From: DASUXY01 sp035301985
GTDB taxonomy: Bacteria; Bacillota; Bacilli; Bacillales; Amphibacillaceae
Assembly: GCA_035301985.1 (NCBI GenBank)
Contig: DATGTE010000023.1
Location: 186,001-250,000, forward strand
Direction: 5' to 3'
Length of the DNA: 64,000 nt
The notes under the pieces were generated by a model. That model had not been told where the DNA came from, made no database searches, and worked only from the letters and a program-made list of their open reading frames with translations. Made by a program: the position numbers and the translations under genes. This document shows, piece after piece, positions 9,041-17,921 of this stretch. Position 1 is the first letter of the stretch. Every line of letters begins with the position of its first letter.

Positions 9041-9847
9041 CTATTTGTTAGCTTTAAAGTAACCATGGATTATTTCGTGTTGAATCGCCGGATGGCATGT
9101 TAATATTGAATTCGTTCCCAATAAATGTATTGGCTCTCCATGGATATTTGTCGTGATTCCACCAACCTCATTAACTATAATCGCACCTGCAGCAACATCC
9201 CAAGGTGCTAAGCTCATCGACAAATAACCTCCTAGTATTCCTTCAGCTACATATGCAAACTCTAAAGCCGCTGAACCATAGGTCCTCGTTCCGCGCACCC
9301 TTTTGACCAATCGCTCCATCGCCTCCTTATTTACCAAACTATTCTTTAGTAACCAACGATGATTGAGGCAAAGAACTGTCTCTTCTAACTTGAGATTTTC
9401 ATTTAATCGGGGTAATTTTTGATTATTTTTGTAAGCACCTTCATTTTTTTTCGCGCTATACAACACCCCTGACATCACATCTAGGATCAGTCCAACTTCT
9501 CCAATCCCGTCATCGTATATACCGATTGAAATGGCAAACGAACGCTTTTGGTGCACAAAGTTCATCGTCCCATCAATTGGATCAATAATCCAAATGCAGC
9601 CATCTAATGAATTCAGGTGATCGCCATATCCTTCCTCACCTAATACCGAATGGCTCGGGTACTTACGTTTTATATTGGTAACGAGAAAGTCTTCTACTTC
9701 TCGATCTAATGTTGTGACTAAATCATTAGCATGTGACTTCGTAGTTATTTCTAATGGGTTGTGCATTTGTTGACGAATCATTTCACCAGCTTCGATCATC
9801 CATTGTTTTGCATCGTGAAATAGCCGGTTACGAATACTTGCTTCCAT
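9041..9847 (-). CDS. suhB: Inositol monophosphatase family protein (SuhB/YktC)
   Basis: Mg2+-dependent phosphatase of the IMPase/FIG superfamily, 268 residues. Metal-site motifs are GEE at about residue 70, WIIDPIDGTMNFVH near 90, and APWDVAAGAII near 215. The real substrate may be inositol-1-phosphate or another sugar phosphate. The ATG at 9847 has TGGAGGA upstream; the longer frame start lacks one. This is the yktC position in the B. subtilis order. Confidence 0.9.
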   Translation of the reverse strand: MEASIRNRLFHDAKQWMIEAGEMIRQQMHNPLEITTKSHANDLVTTLDREVEDFLVTNIKRKYPSHSVLGEEGYGDHLNSLDGCIWIIDPIDGTMNFVHQKRSFAISIGIYDDGIGEVGLILDVMSGVLYSAKKNEGAYKNNQKLPRLNENLKLEETVLCLNHRWLLKNSLVNKEAMERLVKRVRGTRTYGSAALEFAYVAEGILGGYLSMSLAPWDVAAGAIIVNEVGGITTNIHGEPIHLLGTNSILTCHPAIQHEIIHGYFKANK

Positions 9848-9930
9848 TGAAATCCTCCATTGTAATTGTATATTATCCATTTATGTAATCATCGTATCAA
9901 ATGAATGTGTAGCTGTCAGGTCTTATCTAC

Positions 9931-9973
9931 AAAAAATAGCAGCACTGTATTATTACAAATACATACAGTACTG
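9931..9973 (-). terminator. Terminator after the ykzI-like gene
   Basis: On the minus strand, CAGTACTGTAT / ATACAGTGCTG (one wobble) followed by CTATTTTTT. Confidence 0.8.
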
Positions 9974-9984
9974 GTTTACTCAGT

Positions 9985-10176
9985 TTACACTTCATTAATC
10001 ATGAGTAATTGATGACGCAACTGCTGTAGTCGCTCTTTTGACTTAATGATCTGAACGGTATCATTGACTTGCAAGGCATCATATAAAGTTAACAATTCAT
10101 AATCAATTTCCATTCGTACGATAGGAAGTTTTTCTTTGAGCTCTTCACGCCTTAGTTCCATCATGACAAATCGCAC
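9985..10176 (-). CDS. Small YkzI-like protein
   Basis: 63 residues when started at the GTG at 10176, which has AAAGGA nine bases upstream; earlier TTG and ATG codons (10209, 10203) have no ribosome site. The sequence is charged and helical (MELRREELKEKL ... KSKERLQQLRHQLL) with no cysteine motif or membrane segment. Size and position next to the yktC gene fit B. subtilis ykzI, but I know no function and the family call rests mostly on context. Confidence 0.6.
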   Translation of the reverse strand: MRFVMMELRREELKEKLPIVRMEIDYELLTLYDALQVNDTVQIIKSKERLQQLRHQLLMINEV

Positions 10177-10390
10177 GTGACCACATCCTTTCGTCTCGCT
10201 CATTCGCAATTATCCTTTTCCATCCCAATGCTTATTTTCTTTAGTATATGAATTTTTATAAAACTCGTTCTTTAATAACATTGTATTATTTCTACACTTT
10301 CATGACATTCGTCTATTGTAAGTCGTATTGACTATAAAGCACTTTTAACGTGTTCTCATTGTAATGAACAACTACTGAACAACTTCCGTT

Positions 10391-10431
10391 AAAAAAGCAA
10401 CACTATGTTGTTTCATTGCATAGTGTTGCTT
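10391..10431 (-). terminator. Terminator after the nitronate-monooxygenase-like gene
   Basis: Perfect 13-bp stem (AAGCAACACTATG / CATAGTGTTGCTT) with T6 on the minus strand. It is the only structure I see in the 355-base stretch 10177-10531, which is otherwise AT-rich and gene-free. Confidence 0.9.
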
Positions 10432-10531
10432 AGAAATAACGATCTTCTCTAAATGGTCTGACTTTTTAATGGGTATACGGATATACATCATCATCAGCTG
10501 CTTAGCGATGTTCAGCGAATTGATGCTGAAG

Positions 10532-11491
10532 TTATTTTGACCACGCCTCTCTTATTTCTTCGGCCTCATCTATGATTGTCTGTATCAATTCATTTACCGA
10601 TGGAATATCATGAATACGTGCGGCACCTTGTCCAGCCCAACCAAATCCTTTTTCCACTTCTCCATCATGAATAAACTTTTTATTTGCTTCTCCACTTATG
10701 TAGTTTTTCAGTGATTCGTATCCTTGTTCTTTTTCTTCTATTTGTAAAATTTTATCTGTCCATGAATTTTTTAATGCACGTGCAGGTGCGCCAATTGATC
10801 GCTTGATAACGACAGTGGATGTTTCATGCGCATCGAGCAATGCCTTCTTATACGATGGGTGGGCATGAACACATTCTTTTGTAGCGATAAAACGTGTTCC
10901 CATCTCAATTCCTTCCGCACCTAAGGCCATAGCCGCCATCATTCCTCGTCCATCAACAATACCACCAGAAGCAATGACAGGGATGGATACGGAATCAGCG
11001 ACTTGAGGCGTTAACACCATTGTGCCCGTGTCAGCTCGCCCGAGATGCCCGCCTCCTTCTTGACCAACAACCATCACCGCATCCGCCCCACTTTCTTCCG
11101 CTTTTTCGGCATGACGTCTTGCGGCAACTAAAACGAGCTTTTTAATGTCGTGGCCTTTCACCATATCTAAAACACTTTGCGGATTTCCACCCGTAACGGA
11201 AATGACGGGTACGTTTTCGGCAATCGCCACTTCAACCATTTCCTCATATGGGCGTCGCTGTTGTCCGATTGAGAAATTTACTCCAAAAGGCTTCGCCGTT
11301 AACGTTCTAACCCGCTGAATTTCTTCACGTAACTTTTCTGGACCTTCCAAACTCATCGCAGTGATTTGACCTAGCCCACCTGCATTCGATACAGCAGCTG
11401 CTAAGTCAGAATATGCTAAATGTGCAAGTCCACCTTGGATAATAGGATATTCAATATCCAACAATTGGGTTACTCGTGTGTTCCATGTCAT
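10532..11491 (-). CDS. Nitronate monooxygenase / NPD-family flavin oxidoreductase
   Basis: 319-residue TIM-barrel FMN enzyme of the 2-nitropropane dioxygenase/YrpB group. Seen in sequence: YPIIQGGLAHLAYSDLAAAVSNAGGLG at the N-terminus, the GQEGGGHLGR loop at about residue 145, and the phosphate-binding PVIASGGIVDGRGMMAAMALGA near 170-190. Such enzymes oxidise alkyl nitronates, and some relatives are FabK enoyl-ACP reductases; sequence alone does not decide. The ATG follows AAAGGGGAA. Just upstream the leader carries three tandem copies of an 8-base unit (see findings). Confidence 0.85.
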   Translation of the reverse strand: MTWNTRVTQLLDIEYPIIQGGLAHLAYSDLAAAVSNAGGLGQITAMSLEGPEKLREEIQRVRTLTAKPFGVNFSIGQQRRPYEEMVEVAIAENVPVISVTGGNPQSVLDMVKGHDIKKLVLVAARRHAEKAEESGADAVMVVGQEGGGHLGRADTGTMVLTPQVADSVSIPVIASGGIVDGRGMMAAMALGAEGIEMGTRFIATKECVHAHPSYKKALLDAHETSTVVIKRSIGAPARALKNSWTDKILQIEEKEQGYESLKNYISGEANKKFIHDGEVEKGFGWAGQGAARIHDIPSVNELIQTIIDEAEEIREAWSK

Positions 11492-11604
11492 AGTATGATT
11501 CCCCTTTTTCTTTATTTCTTTATTTCTTTATTTGTATCCTATCACGAATAAAGAAAAAGATAAAAGAGTTGCACCTTAGGGACCACTCTAGTGACCGTGA
11601 TCCA

Positions 11605-11709
11605 TTATTTTTGGTTACAGTTCGGACAGACACCATATAAGATTGTTACTTTTTCTATTTCAAAATGCTCAATGATTTGCTGGCAATCTTGACAAATGAT
11701 TGTCCCCAT
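11605..11709 (-). CDS. SR1P-type GapA-binding peptide, 34 aa
   Basis: A 34-codon gene: MGTIICQDCQQIIEHFEIEK followed by a segment ending in CPNC and NQK. The MGTI-CQDC-x-I-HFE-EK-T-LYG pattern matches SR1P, the peptide encoded inside the dual-function sRNA SR1 of B. subtilis, which binds glyceraldehyde-3-phosphate dehydrogenase GapA. The two CxxC pairs (residues 6-9 and 28-31) suggest a metal knuckle. AAAGAGGTGG precedes the ATG. Location immediately upstream of the pdhD end also matches B. subtilis, where sr1 lies next to pdhD. The surrounding transcript may be an SR1-like regulatory RNA. Downstream there is only a 7-bp hairpin (about 11578-11602) and a T-rich tract. Confidence 0.82.
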   Translation of the reverse strand: MGTIICQDCQQIIEHFEIEKVTILYGVCPNCNQK

Positions 11710-11901
11710 TATTTCGCCCACCTCTTTTCGCGAAATTTCATGATATTCCATTTATATGATCTACGTTTGAATCGTGTGTATGATTTAGGTATTAATATAG
11801 CATATTCAAGGATTTTTTAAAGTATTTTTTGAATAAGTCATTCAATTGCCATAAATAAAATACATAATTAACTACATAGCTCCACGAATTGTTTTCACAA
11901 C

Positions 11902-11932
11902 AAAAAAAGAGAGTTGCCAGCTGGCAACTCTC
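11902..11932 (-). terminator. Terminator of the pdh operon
   Basis: 24-base perfect palindrome (GAGAGTTGCCAG / CTGGCAACTCTC) followed on the minus strand by T7. Confidence 0.92.
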
Positions 11933-11950
11933 CTCTGTTCATATACATGA

Positions 11951-13357
11951 TTATAATGAGTGGACTGGAGTGCCTAATGCAACTTCGGCAGCTTCCATCG
12001 TCATTTCACCTAGAGTTGGATGTGCATGGATTGTTAATGCAATATCTTCTGCAGTCATACCTGCTTCGATTGCCAAACCGATTTCGGCAATGAGATCACT
12101 TGCATTTGGTCCTGCTACCTGTCCACCGATGACGAGTCCGTCTTCTTTTCGAGTCACTAACTTCAGGAATCCGTCTGTATCATTTAAGGATAAAGCCCGC
12201 CCGTTAGCAGCAAATGGAAAGCGCCCAACTTTTACATCAAAACCTGCATCCTTCGCTTCTTTTTCCGTATAGCCGACAGATGCTAATTCTGGTTCTGAAA
12301 AGACAACGGCTGGGATCCCTAAGTAATCAATTGCTGTTTTTTCACCACTGATTGCTCCGGCTGCCACTTTACCTTCATAAGATGCTTTATGAGCAAGTTG
12401 TGGACCTGTAACAATATCGCCAATGGCATAAATATGATCTATGTTTGTTCGGCACTGTTCGTCAATCTTAATCAAACCTCTGTCATCTTTCTCAATTCCG
12501 ACTTGTTCTAATCCGATGTCTTCCGTATTTGGACGACGACCGACAGTAACGAGTACGTAATCCGCTTCAATTGTTTCTTCTTTACCGTCCACTTCATACG
12601 TAACTTTTACGCCGTCTTTCGATTCGTCCACGCCCTTAGCCATCGCTTCTGTAACAATGTTCACACCTTTTTTCTTTAAGTTTCTTTTCACGAGTTGTGA
12701 CATTTGTTTTTCAAAGCCACCTAAAATGTCCTTCGTTCCTTCCAAAATGGTGATTTCTGTGCCGAAGTTCGCGTAAGCATTACCTAGCTCCGTTCCAATA
12801 TATCCACCACCGACAACGACCATTTTTTTAGGTATTTCTTTAAGAGCTAAAGCACCGGATGAGTCGAGAACCCGGTCTGAAAACGCAAATCCAGGTATTT
12901 CAACAGGAGAAGAACCTGTTGCGATAATACAGTTGTTAAATGTGTACGTTTGTGAGTTTTTCTCATCCATGATCTTAACTGTATTTTGATCAACAAAATA
13001 TACTTCACCTTGTAAAACATCCACTTTATTTCCTTTTAAGAGTGCCTGTACGCCATTTGTCAGTCTGTTGACCACGTTTCCCTTCCATTCCTGAACTTTA
13101 GAAAAATCAACGGAAACGTTTTCAGCCTGAATCCCAAGCTCTTCATTTCCACCAGCTTGTCGGGCTTGTTCACTAGCTTCAATGAGCGCTTTGGAAGGTA
13201 TGCATCCAACGTTCAAACAAACTCCACCGACTGCCCCTTTATCAACGATAGTCACTTTTTGTCCTAATTGTGCAGCTCTTATTGCAGCTACATAACCACC
13301 TGGCCCAGCTCCGACGACGAGTGTGTCTAATTCAATTGGAAAATCTCCTACTACCAT
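11951..13357 (-). CDS. pdhD: Dihydrolipoamide dehydrogenase (E3 of pyruvate dehydrogenase)
   Basis: FAD-dependent enzyme that reoxidises the lipoyl groups of E2 with NAD+. 468 residues. FAD site GAGPGGYVAAIRAAQ at residues 16-30, redox disulfide GGVCLNVGCIPSK (Cys47, Cys52), NAD site VVVGGGYIGTELG near residue 180, a second FAD motif HIYAIGDIV near 310, and the C-terminal catalytic HAHPTLGE. Last gene of pdhABCD, starting 4 bases after pdhC, with GGAGG upstream. Confidence 0.97.
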   Translation of the reverse strand: MVVGDFPIELDTLVVGAGPGGYVAAIRAAQLGQKVTIVDKGAVGGVCLNVGCIPSKALIEASEQARQAGGNEELGIQAENVSVDFSKVQEWKGNVVNRLTNGVQALLKGNKVDVLQGEVYFVDQNTVKIMDEKNSQTYTFNNCIIATGSSPVEIPGFAFSDRVLDSSGALALKEIPKKMVVVGGGYIGTELGNAYANFGTEITILEGTKDILGGFEKQMSQLVKRNLKKKGVNIVTEAMAKGVDESKDGVKVTYEVDGKEETIEADYVLVTVGRRPNTEDIGLEQVGIEKDDRGLIKIDEQCRTNIDHIYAIGDIVTGPQLAHKASYEGKVAAGAISGEKTAIDYLGIPAVVFSEPELASVGYTEKEAKDAGFDVKVGRFPFAANGRALSLNDTDGFLKLVTRKEDGLVIGGQVAGPNASDLIAEIGLAIEAGMTAEDIALTIHAHPTLGEMTMEAAEVALGTPVHSL

Positions 13358-13361
13358 AGAC

Positions 13362-14651
13362 TTATGCCTCCATCATGATTAGTTGTGGATCGTTCAATAA
13401 ACGTTTGATTTGATTCAAGGCTAATTGAGCCGTAGCACCATCTACAATTCTATGATCAAAGCTCAACGATAAAGCAAGTACAGGAGCGATTACAATCTCC
13501 CCATTACGAACTATTGGCTTTTCAGCAATTCGACCGATCCCCAAGATTGCTGCCTCCGGATAGTTAAGAACCGGGGTAAACCATTGTCCACCAGCCGAAC
13601 CGATATTCGTAATTGTACTTGATGCGCCTTTCATCTCTTCAGATGTTATCTTACCATTTCTAGCTCTTTCTGCCAATTGATTAATTTCTTGTGATATTTC
13701 AAAAATTGATTTCCGATCTGCATGGTTGACGACTGGAACGAGTAGTCCTCGATCCGTATCAGCAGCAATTCCGACATTATAATAATGTTTATGAATGATT
13801 TCATTCGTTTCATCATCGACAGCTGCGTTTAAAATTGGATATTTTTTCAATGCGGAAACAAGCGCCTTTACGACATATGGTAAATACGTTAATTTAATAT
13901 TTTGTTCAGCTGCAATTGATTTAAAACGTTGGCGATGCGCTACAAGTTCCGTAACGTCCACATCATCCATTAAAGTTACATGAGGTGCTGTAGTTTTTGA
14001 GTGAACCATTGCTTCAGCGATCACTTTACGGATGCCGCTTATTTGCTCACGTGTTTCGACATATTCGCCTTCAGACAACTTAGCCGTTGCAACTTCTTTA
14101 TGTTCTATATCTTCGGAAGTAGAATCGACTTGATTCTCTTGTTCGCCACTGAGATAGCGATCAATATCTTCTTTAAGAACACGACCATTTTTCCCTGTAC
14201 CCTTAACATCGCGAATGTTTACATCATTTTCACGTGCATACTTGCGAACAGACGGCATAGCAATCACTAAACGCTCATCATGCGCCTCATCTCGTTCTGG
14301 ATGTGCAACAGTTTTTTCAGCTGTTCCTCGTTTGTCAGTTGCTGGTTCTGTTGCAACTTCTGTTTCTTCAGATGCTTCCTGTTCAACGGACTCATCTTCA
14401 TCCGCTTCATACCCTTCTGCATCAATTGAGATGAGTGTATCACCGACAATGGCAACTGATCCTTCATCGACATGAATTTTTTCGACGGTTCCTGTAACTG
14501 GTGACGGAATTTCAACAACGGCTTTATCGTTTTGAACCTCACATAACGTATCATCTTCTTCGATCTCATCGCCTTCTTTGACAAACCACTTGACAATTTC
14601 TCCTTCATGAATCCCTTCACCGATGTCAGGAAGTTTAAATTCAAATGCCAT
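13362..14651 (-). CDS. pdhC: Pyruvate dehydrogenase E2, dihydrolipoyl acetyltransferase
   Basis: Core of the complex; moves acetyl from E1 to CoA. 429 residues. One N-terminal lipoyl domain with the EVQNDKAVVEI turn (lipoylated Lys43), an acidic Glu/Thr/Ala-rich linker (about residues 85-125), a peripheral-subunit-binding domain (PSVRKYARENDVNIRDVKGTGKNGRV is its signature, about 130-160), a second linker, and the catalytic domain ending with SFDHRIVDG, whose His acts in catalysis. One lipoyl domain is usual for bacilli. Ribosome site CGGAGG. Confidence 0.96.
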   Translation of the reverse strand: MAFEFKLPDIGEGIHEGEIVKWFVKEGDEIEEDDTLCEVQNDKAVVEIPSPVTGTVEKIHVDEGSVAIVGDTLISIDAEGYEADEDESVEQEASEETEVATEPATDKRGTAEKTVAHPERDEAHDERLVIAMPSVRKYARENDVNIRDVKGTGKNGRVLKEDIDRYLSGEQENQVDSTSEDIEHKEVATAKLSEGEYVETREQISGIRKVIAEAMVHSKTTAPHVTLMDDVDVTELVAHRQRFKSIAAEQNIKLTYLPYVVKALVSALKKYPILNAAVDDETNEIIHKHYYNVGIAADTDRGLLVPVVNHADRKSIFEISQEINQLAERARNGKITSEEMKGASSTITNIGSAGGQWFTPVLNYPEAAILGIGRIAEKPIVRNGEIVIAPVLALSLSFDHRIVDGATAQLALNQIKRLLNDPQLIMMEA

Positions 14652-14673
14652 ACATATGACCTCCGATCCTTTT

Positions 14674-15651
14674 TTAAAAGTTCATAACTTGGTTTACTTG
14701 TTCGATAATATCTTTGTGGTCAGGTAACCATGCATCTTCTGCCGCTGCGAATGGATATACTGTATCTGGTGCTGTCACGCGCATAACCGGCGCTTCAAGG
14801 TGTAAAATAGCCCGTTCCTGGATTTCCGCAACAACATTTGCGCTAACTCCAGCCTGTCGCTGAGCTTCTTGCACAACGACGGCACGGTTTGTTTTCTGTA
14901 CCGACTTGATAATCGTATCGATATCAATCGGTGAGACCGTCATTAAATCAATGACCTCCGCATCAATGTTTTCTTTTTCCAATTCTTTTGCCGCTTTTAA
15001 GCATGAATGAACCATCGCACCATAAGCGATTAATGTTACGTCTTTTCCAGCTCGCTTTACATCAGCTTTACCTAGTTCAATCGTATATTCTTCTTCTGGA
15101 ACTTCATCGCGGAATGAGCGATACAATTTCATATGTTCTAAAAACACGACAGGATCGTTATCCCGAATCGAGGCGATTAGCAAACCTTTTGCATCATATG
15201 GTGTAGATGGTATGACCACTTTTATACCAGGCTGCTGCGCAATTAAACCTTCTAATGAATCGGCATGTAGCTCAGGGGTTTTTACACCTCCTCCGAATGG
15301 TGAACGAATTGTAATCGGTGATGAAAATCTTCCTCCATGACGATAACGCATCCGTGACATTTGTCCGTTGATCGAATCCATCACTTCATACACGAAGCCA
15401 AAAAATTGAATTTCAGGTACTGGACGAAATCCTTCAAGTGCTAAACCAATGGAAAGTCCGCCAATTGCTGATTCTGCCAATGGTGTATCAAATACGCGCT
15501 CTTCACCGAATTCTTTTTGTAAACCTTCTGTCGCACGAAACACACCACCATTCTGACCAACATCTTCCCCAAAGACCAATACATTTTCATCGTTTTTCAA
15601 TTCCGTATATAGCGCATCGGTAATCGCTTGAATCATCGTCATTTGAGCCAT
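14674..15651 (-). CDS. pdhB: Pyruvate dehydrogenase E1 beta subunit
   Basis: Beta chain of thiamine-diphosphate-dependent pyruvate decarboxylase. 325 residues; MAQMTMIQAITDAL, the VLVFGEDVGQNGGVFRAT active-site segment, RYRHGG, and the transketolase C-domain follow in the expected order. The ATG at 15651 has AAGGAG upstream. It starts 1 base after the pdhA stop codon, so the two subunits are probably co-translated; an upstream in-frame extension overlaps pdhA and is rejected. Confidence 0.96.
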   Translation of the reverse strand: MAQMTMIQAITDALYTELKNDENVLVFGEDVGQNGGVFRATEGLQKEFGEERVFDTPLAESAIGGLSIGLALEGFRPVPEIQFFGFVYEVMDSINGQMSRMRYRHGGRFSSPITIRSPFGGGVKTPELHADSLEGLIAQQPGIKVVIPSTPYDAKGLLIASIRDNDPVVFLEHMKLYRSFRDEVPEEEYTIELGKADVKRAGKDVTLIAYGAMVHSCLKAAKELEKENIDAEVIDLMTVSPIDIDTIIKSVQKTNRAVVVQEAQRQAGVSANVVAEIQERAILHLEAPVMRVTAPDTVYPFAAAEDAWLPDHKDIIEQVNQVMNF

Positions 15652-15652
15652 A

Positions 15653-16735
15653 TTACTTCGACTCCTTTTCTCTATATTGTTCCATTTGTTCCTGAAGGTT
15701 AGTCGGTAATTCTTCAAACATAATGGAAATAAGATCTGTTACCTTCTGTTTTGGCTGGGCATCTGCTTTTTTGATCGCCTCACGAATATCTTTCTTAGCC
15801 TGTTCAATCACTTGATTTTCTTCTTCTTCAGACCATAAACCTTTACGTTCTAAGTACTTTCTAAAACGAACAAGTGGATCTTTTTTCTCCCATTTTGAAT
15901 CGAGATCTGATGTTCGGTATCGTGTTGGATCGTCACCTGCCATCGTGTGCGGTCCATATCGGTATGTCATCATTTCGATAAGCATCGGACCATCCCCATT
16001 AATGGCACGCTCTCGAGCATGTTTTGTTACTGCATATACTGCAAGAACGTCCATTCCATCGACTTGAATACCTTCAATCCCAGCGGCTACTGCTTTTTGT
16101 GCCAATGTTTTAGCAGCTGTCTGTTCTTCGACTGGAACAGAGATTGCAAAGCGGTTGTTTTGGACGATAAACACAACATTTGCTCCGTAAACGCCCGCAA
16201 AATTCAACCCTTCATAAAAATCTCCTTGAGATGTTCCCCCATCACCTGTATATGTGACGGCTACTGCTTTTTTACCACGCTTTTTCATCCCTAATCCGAC
16301 GCCCGCTGCTTGAACATATTGAGCACCGATAATAATTTGTGGACTTAAAGCGTTTACATCCTCAGGTATTTGATTACCGTGAAAATGTCCTCTTGAAAAT
16401 AAAAATGCTTGATATAATGGTAGACCATGAAAGATTAACTGGGGAACGTCTCGATATGCGGGAAGCAAAAAATCTTCCTTCTCCATCGCAAAGTGACTTC
16501 CGATTTGCGAAGCCTCTTGCCCTGCAGTAGGTGCATAAAATCCTAGCCGTCCTTGTCGGTTAAGAGCTATTGAACGCTGATCTAATATACGCGTAAAAAC
16601 CATTCTTCGCATAAGCTCTTTCATTTCATCATCGGACAAATCCGGCATTGCATCCTCATTGACGATTTCTCCGTCTTCATTTAAAATCTGGAATGTTTTG
16701 AATTGGCTTTCCACACTTTCAAGAACATGTTTCAA
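15653..16735 (-). CDS. pdhA: Pyruvate dehydrogenase E1 alpha subunit
   Basis: Alpha chain, holding the ThDP motif TGDGGTSQGDFYEGLNFA near residues 190-210 and the phosphorylation-loop equivalent RYGPHTMAGDDPTRYR near 265-280. The start is taken as the TTG at 16735 (360 residues) because AGAGGTGA lies just upstream and the N-terminus MKHVLESVESQFKTFQIL aligns with remembered bacillar PdhA; the nearby ATG is out of frame and the in-frame ATG 27 codons upstream has no comparable site. First gene of the operon, behind the promoter at 16931. Confidence 0.95.
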   Translation of the reverse strand: MKHVLESVESQFKTFQILNEDGEIVNEDAMPDLSDDEMKELMRRMVFTRILDQRSIALNRQGRLGFYAPTAGQEASQIGSHFAMEKEDFLLPAYRDVPQLIFHGLPLYQAFLFSRGHFHGNQIPEDVNALSPQIIIGAQYVQAAGVGLGMKKRGKKAVAVTYTGDGGTSQGDFYEGLNFAGVYGANVVFIVQNNRFAISVPVEEQTAAKTLAQKAVAAGIEGIQVDGMDVLAVYAVTKHARERAINGDGPMLIEMMTYRYGPHTMAGDDPTRYRTSDLDSKWEKKDPLVRFRKYLERKGLWSEEEENQVIEQAKKDIREAIKKADAQPKQKVTDLISIMFEELPTNLQEQMEQYREKESK

Positions 16736-16905
16736 AACAATCACCTCTTCCTTTCCTAAGTGGTTATTAAATGATCTATGTTTTGCTTCTTTCATTAGCC
16801 TTCCCTTAAATAACAAAAAGTGTACCTGACCATGTACTTATTGTTTAGAACAATGGCACGAATGTAAATAACAACCCAAAACTGTTGTATATGATTTGTA
16901 TAATC

Positions 16906-16916
16906 TACTAGTACAA
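16906..16916. promoter_or_regulatory. Candidate operator copy downstream of the pdhA promoter
   Basis: TACTAGTACAA, an 11-base match to the perfect palindrome at 17046. It lies about 15 bases downstream of the pdhA -10 box, where a bound protein could block transcription. The regulator is unknown. Confidence 0.45.
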
Positions 16917-16930
16917 CTTCCTATAATTAA

Positions 16931-16959
16931 AGTTTACCTAAATACCATGAGTTGGTCAA
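16931..16959 (-). promoter_or_regulatory. Sigma-A promoter of pdhABCD
   Basis: On the minus strand, -35 TTGACC, a 17-base spacer and -10 TAAACT. The only strong promoter seen between ykyA and pdhA; the leader to the pdhA start is about 190 bases. Confidence 0.75.
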
Positions 16960-17045
16960 CTACTTTCTTCTTTATGACTTTTTAGTGAATAGAAAAAATT
17001 ATTTATGTCATGGAAAACAATTCTGTTATAGTACTAAAATAAACC

Positions 17046-17057
17046 TGTACTAGTACA
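17046..17057. promoter_or_regulatory. Perfect 12-bp palindrome upstream of pdhA promoter
   Basis: TGTACTAGTACA, sharing TACTAGTACAA with the site at 16906; the two centres are about 142 bases apart and flank the promoter. The form resembles operators of GntR-type regulators, which is inference only. Apart from these sites and the terminators, 16736-17267 holds no gene. Confidence 0.45.
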
Positions 17058-17112
17058 ATTCGTAAGTTATTTCTCTTCAATCACCATCTAATTCATGTGA
17101 ATGATTTCATGT

Positions 17113-17160
17113 AAAAAGCATGCGGGATTCACATTAACGTGTGAATCCCGCATGCTTTTT
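17113..17160. terminator. Strong terminator after ykyA
   Basis: 21-bp stem (17113-17133 with 17140-17160), 6-base loop, A5 and T5 at the ends. It isolates ykyA from the pdh promoter region. Confidence 0.92.
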
Positions 17161-17267
17161 TAAATATATCGCGAACTTTATTTTTTATTATTCTCTAGAT
17201 TGTCTTTTTGTGTTTAGGCATCTCTCTCGTCTTTTTTATGGTCGTTCTTTTCAGTGGGACGATCTAA

Positions 17268-17921
17268 TTACACATCGGTCTCTAAACCCACTTCTTTATA
17301 AAACTTCTTTTTTAATGCGTTGTATTCCGAAGTATGTGCATTAAAGTTTTCATTTGCTTGGATGATTTCTTCGATCTGTTCATTAATTTCTTTCAGTTTA
17401 CTTTCAATATCTGAATGTTCAGCCTCCTCATCTTTCAACAACGTATACAGCTCTTCTTCTAATGTGAGCGTACTCTTATACAAATCGTGCAAGGTTGTGT
17501 ATTCATCATACCGAATAAGCATCGTATCATATAAGTCACTTGCCATATCTTTAGCCGACTTTTCTTCTAATTGATCGAATAAACTTTCCACTTTCAAAAA
17601 CTCTTCTTTCGATGCTTCCATACTGTCTTTTTCAATATCGAGTAATTCTTTCCGCTCATCAATCATTTCAATCGCCTGATCTGAAAGTTTTTTGATCTCG
17701 GAAAATTTTTCCATGTCTAGATTGATGATTTTTTCATATATTTCTTGTTCTTGTTTTTCTAAATCCGATATAGGTTCCTGCTGCTTTTCAAACTCCTCTT
17801 CTAATAACACGGCCTCTTCTAAATGATTAAAAATTTTTTCTTCCGTAGATTGTCCACAAGCAACAAAAATAATGACCATTAAAAACATGACGACAATAAA
17901 TAACCCTTTTTTTGCACGCAT
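17268..17921 (-). CDS. ykyA: YkyA-like putative cell-wall-binding lipoprotein
   Basis: 217 residues. The ATG at 17921 follows AGGGGGA and gives the lipoprotein signal MRAKKGLFIVVMFLMVIIFVAC, lipobox Cys22. The mature part is almost entirely charged alpha-helix (many Glu, Lys, Leu), a coiled coil as in the YkyA family. Probably anchored on the outer face of the membrane. Same place as in B. subtilis, between def and pdhA, but transcribed from the def-ykyA divergent region and terminated separately. Function unknown. Confidence 0.85.
   Translation of the reverse strand: MRAKKGLFIVVMFLMVIIFVACGQSTEEKIFNHLEEAVLLEEEFEKQQEPISDLEKQEQEIYEKIINLDMEKFSEIKKLSDQAIEMIDERKELLDIEKDSMEASKEEFLKVESLFDQLEEKSAKDMASDLYDTMLIRYDEYTTLHDLYKSTLTLEEELYTLLKDEEAEHSDIESKLKEINEQIEEIIQANENFNAHTSEYNALKKKFYKEVGLETDV

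Noticed and set aside
11508..11533. CRISPR-like array
   Set aside because: Three adjacent 8-base units with no spacers; no other regular repeat-spacer pattern was found in the window.
11889..12272. 127-codon plus-strand frame opposite pdhD
   Set aside because: Antisense to the conserved C-terminal end of PdhD and to its terminator; low-complexity translation.
14267..14644. 125-codon frame inside pdhC, same strand
   Set aside because: It is a shifted-frame reading of the pdhC lipoyl domain and acidic linker, with no independent ribosome site.
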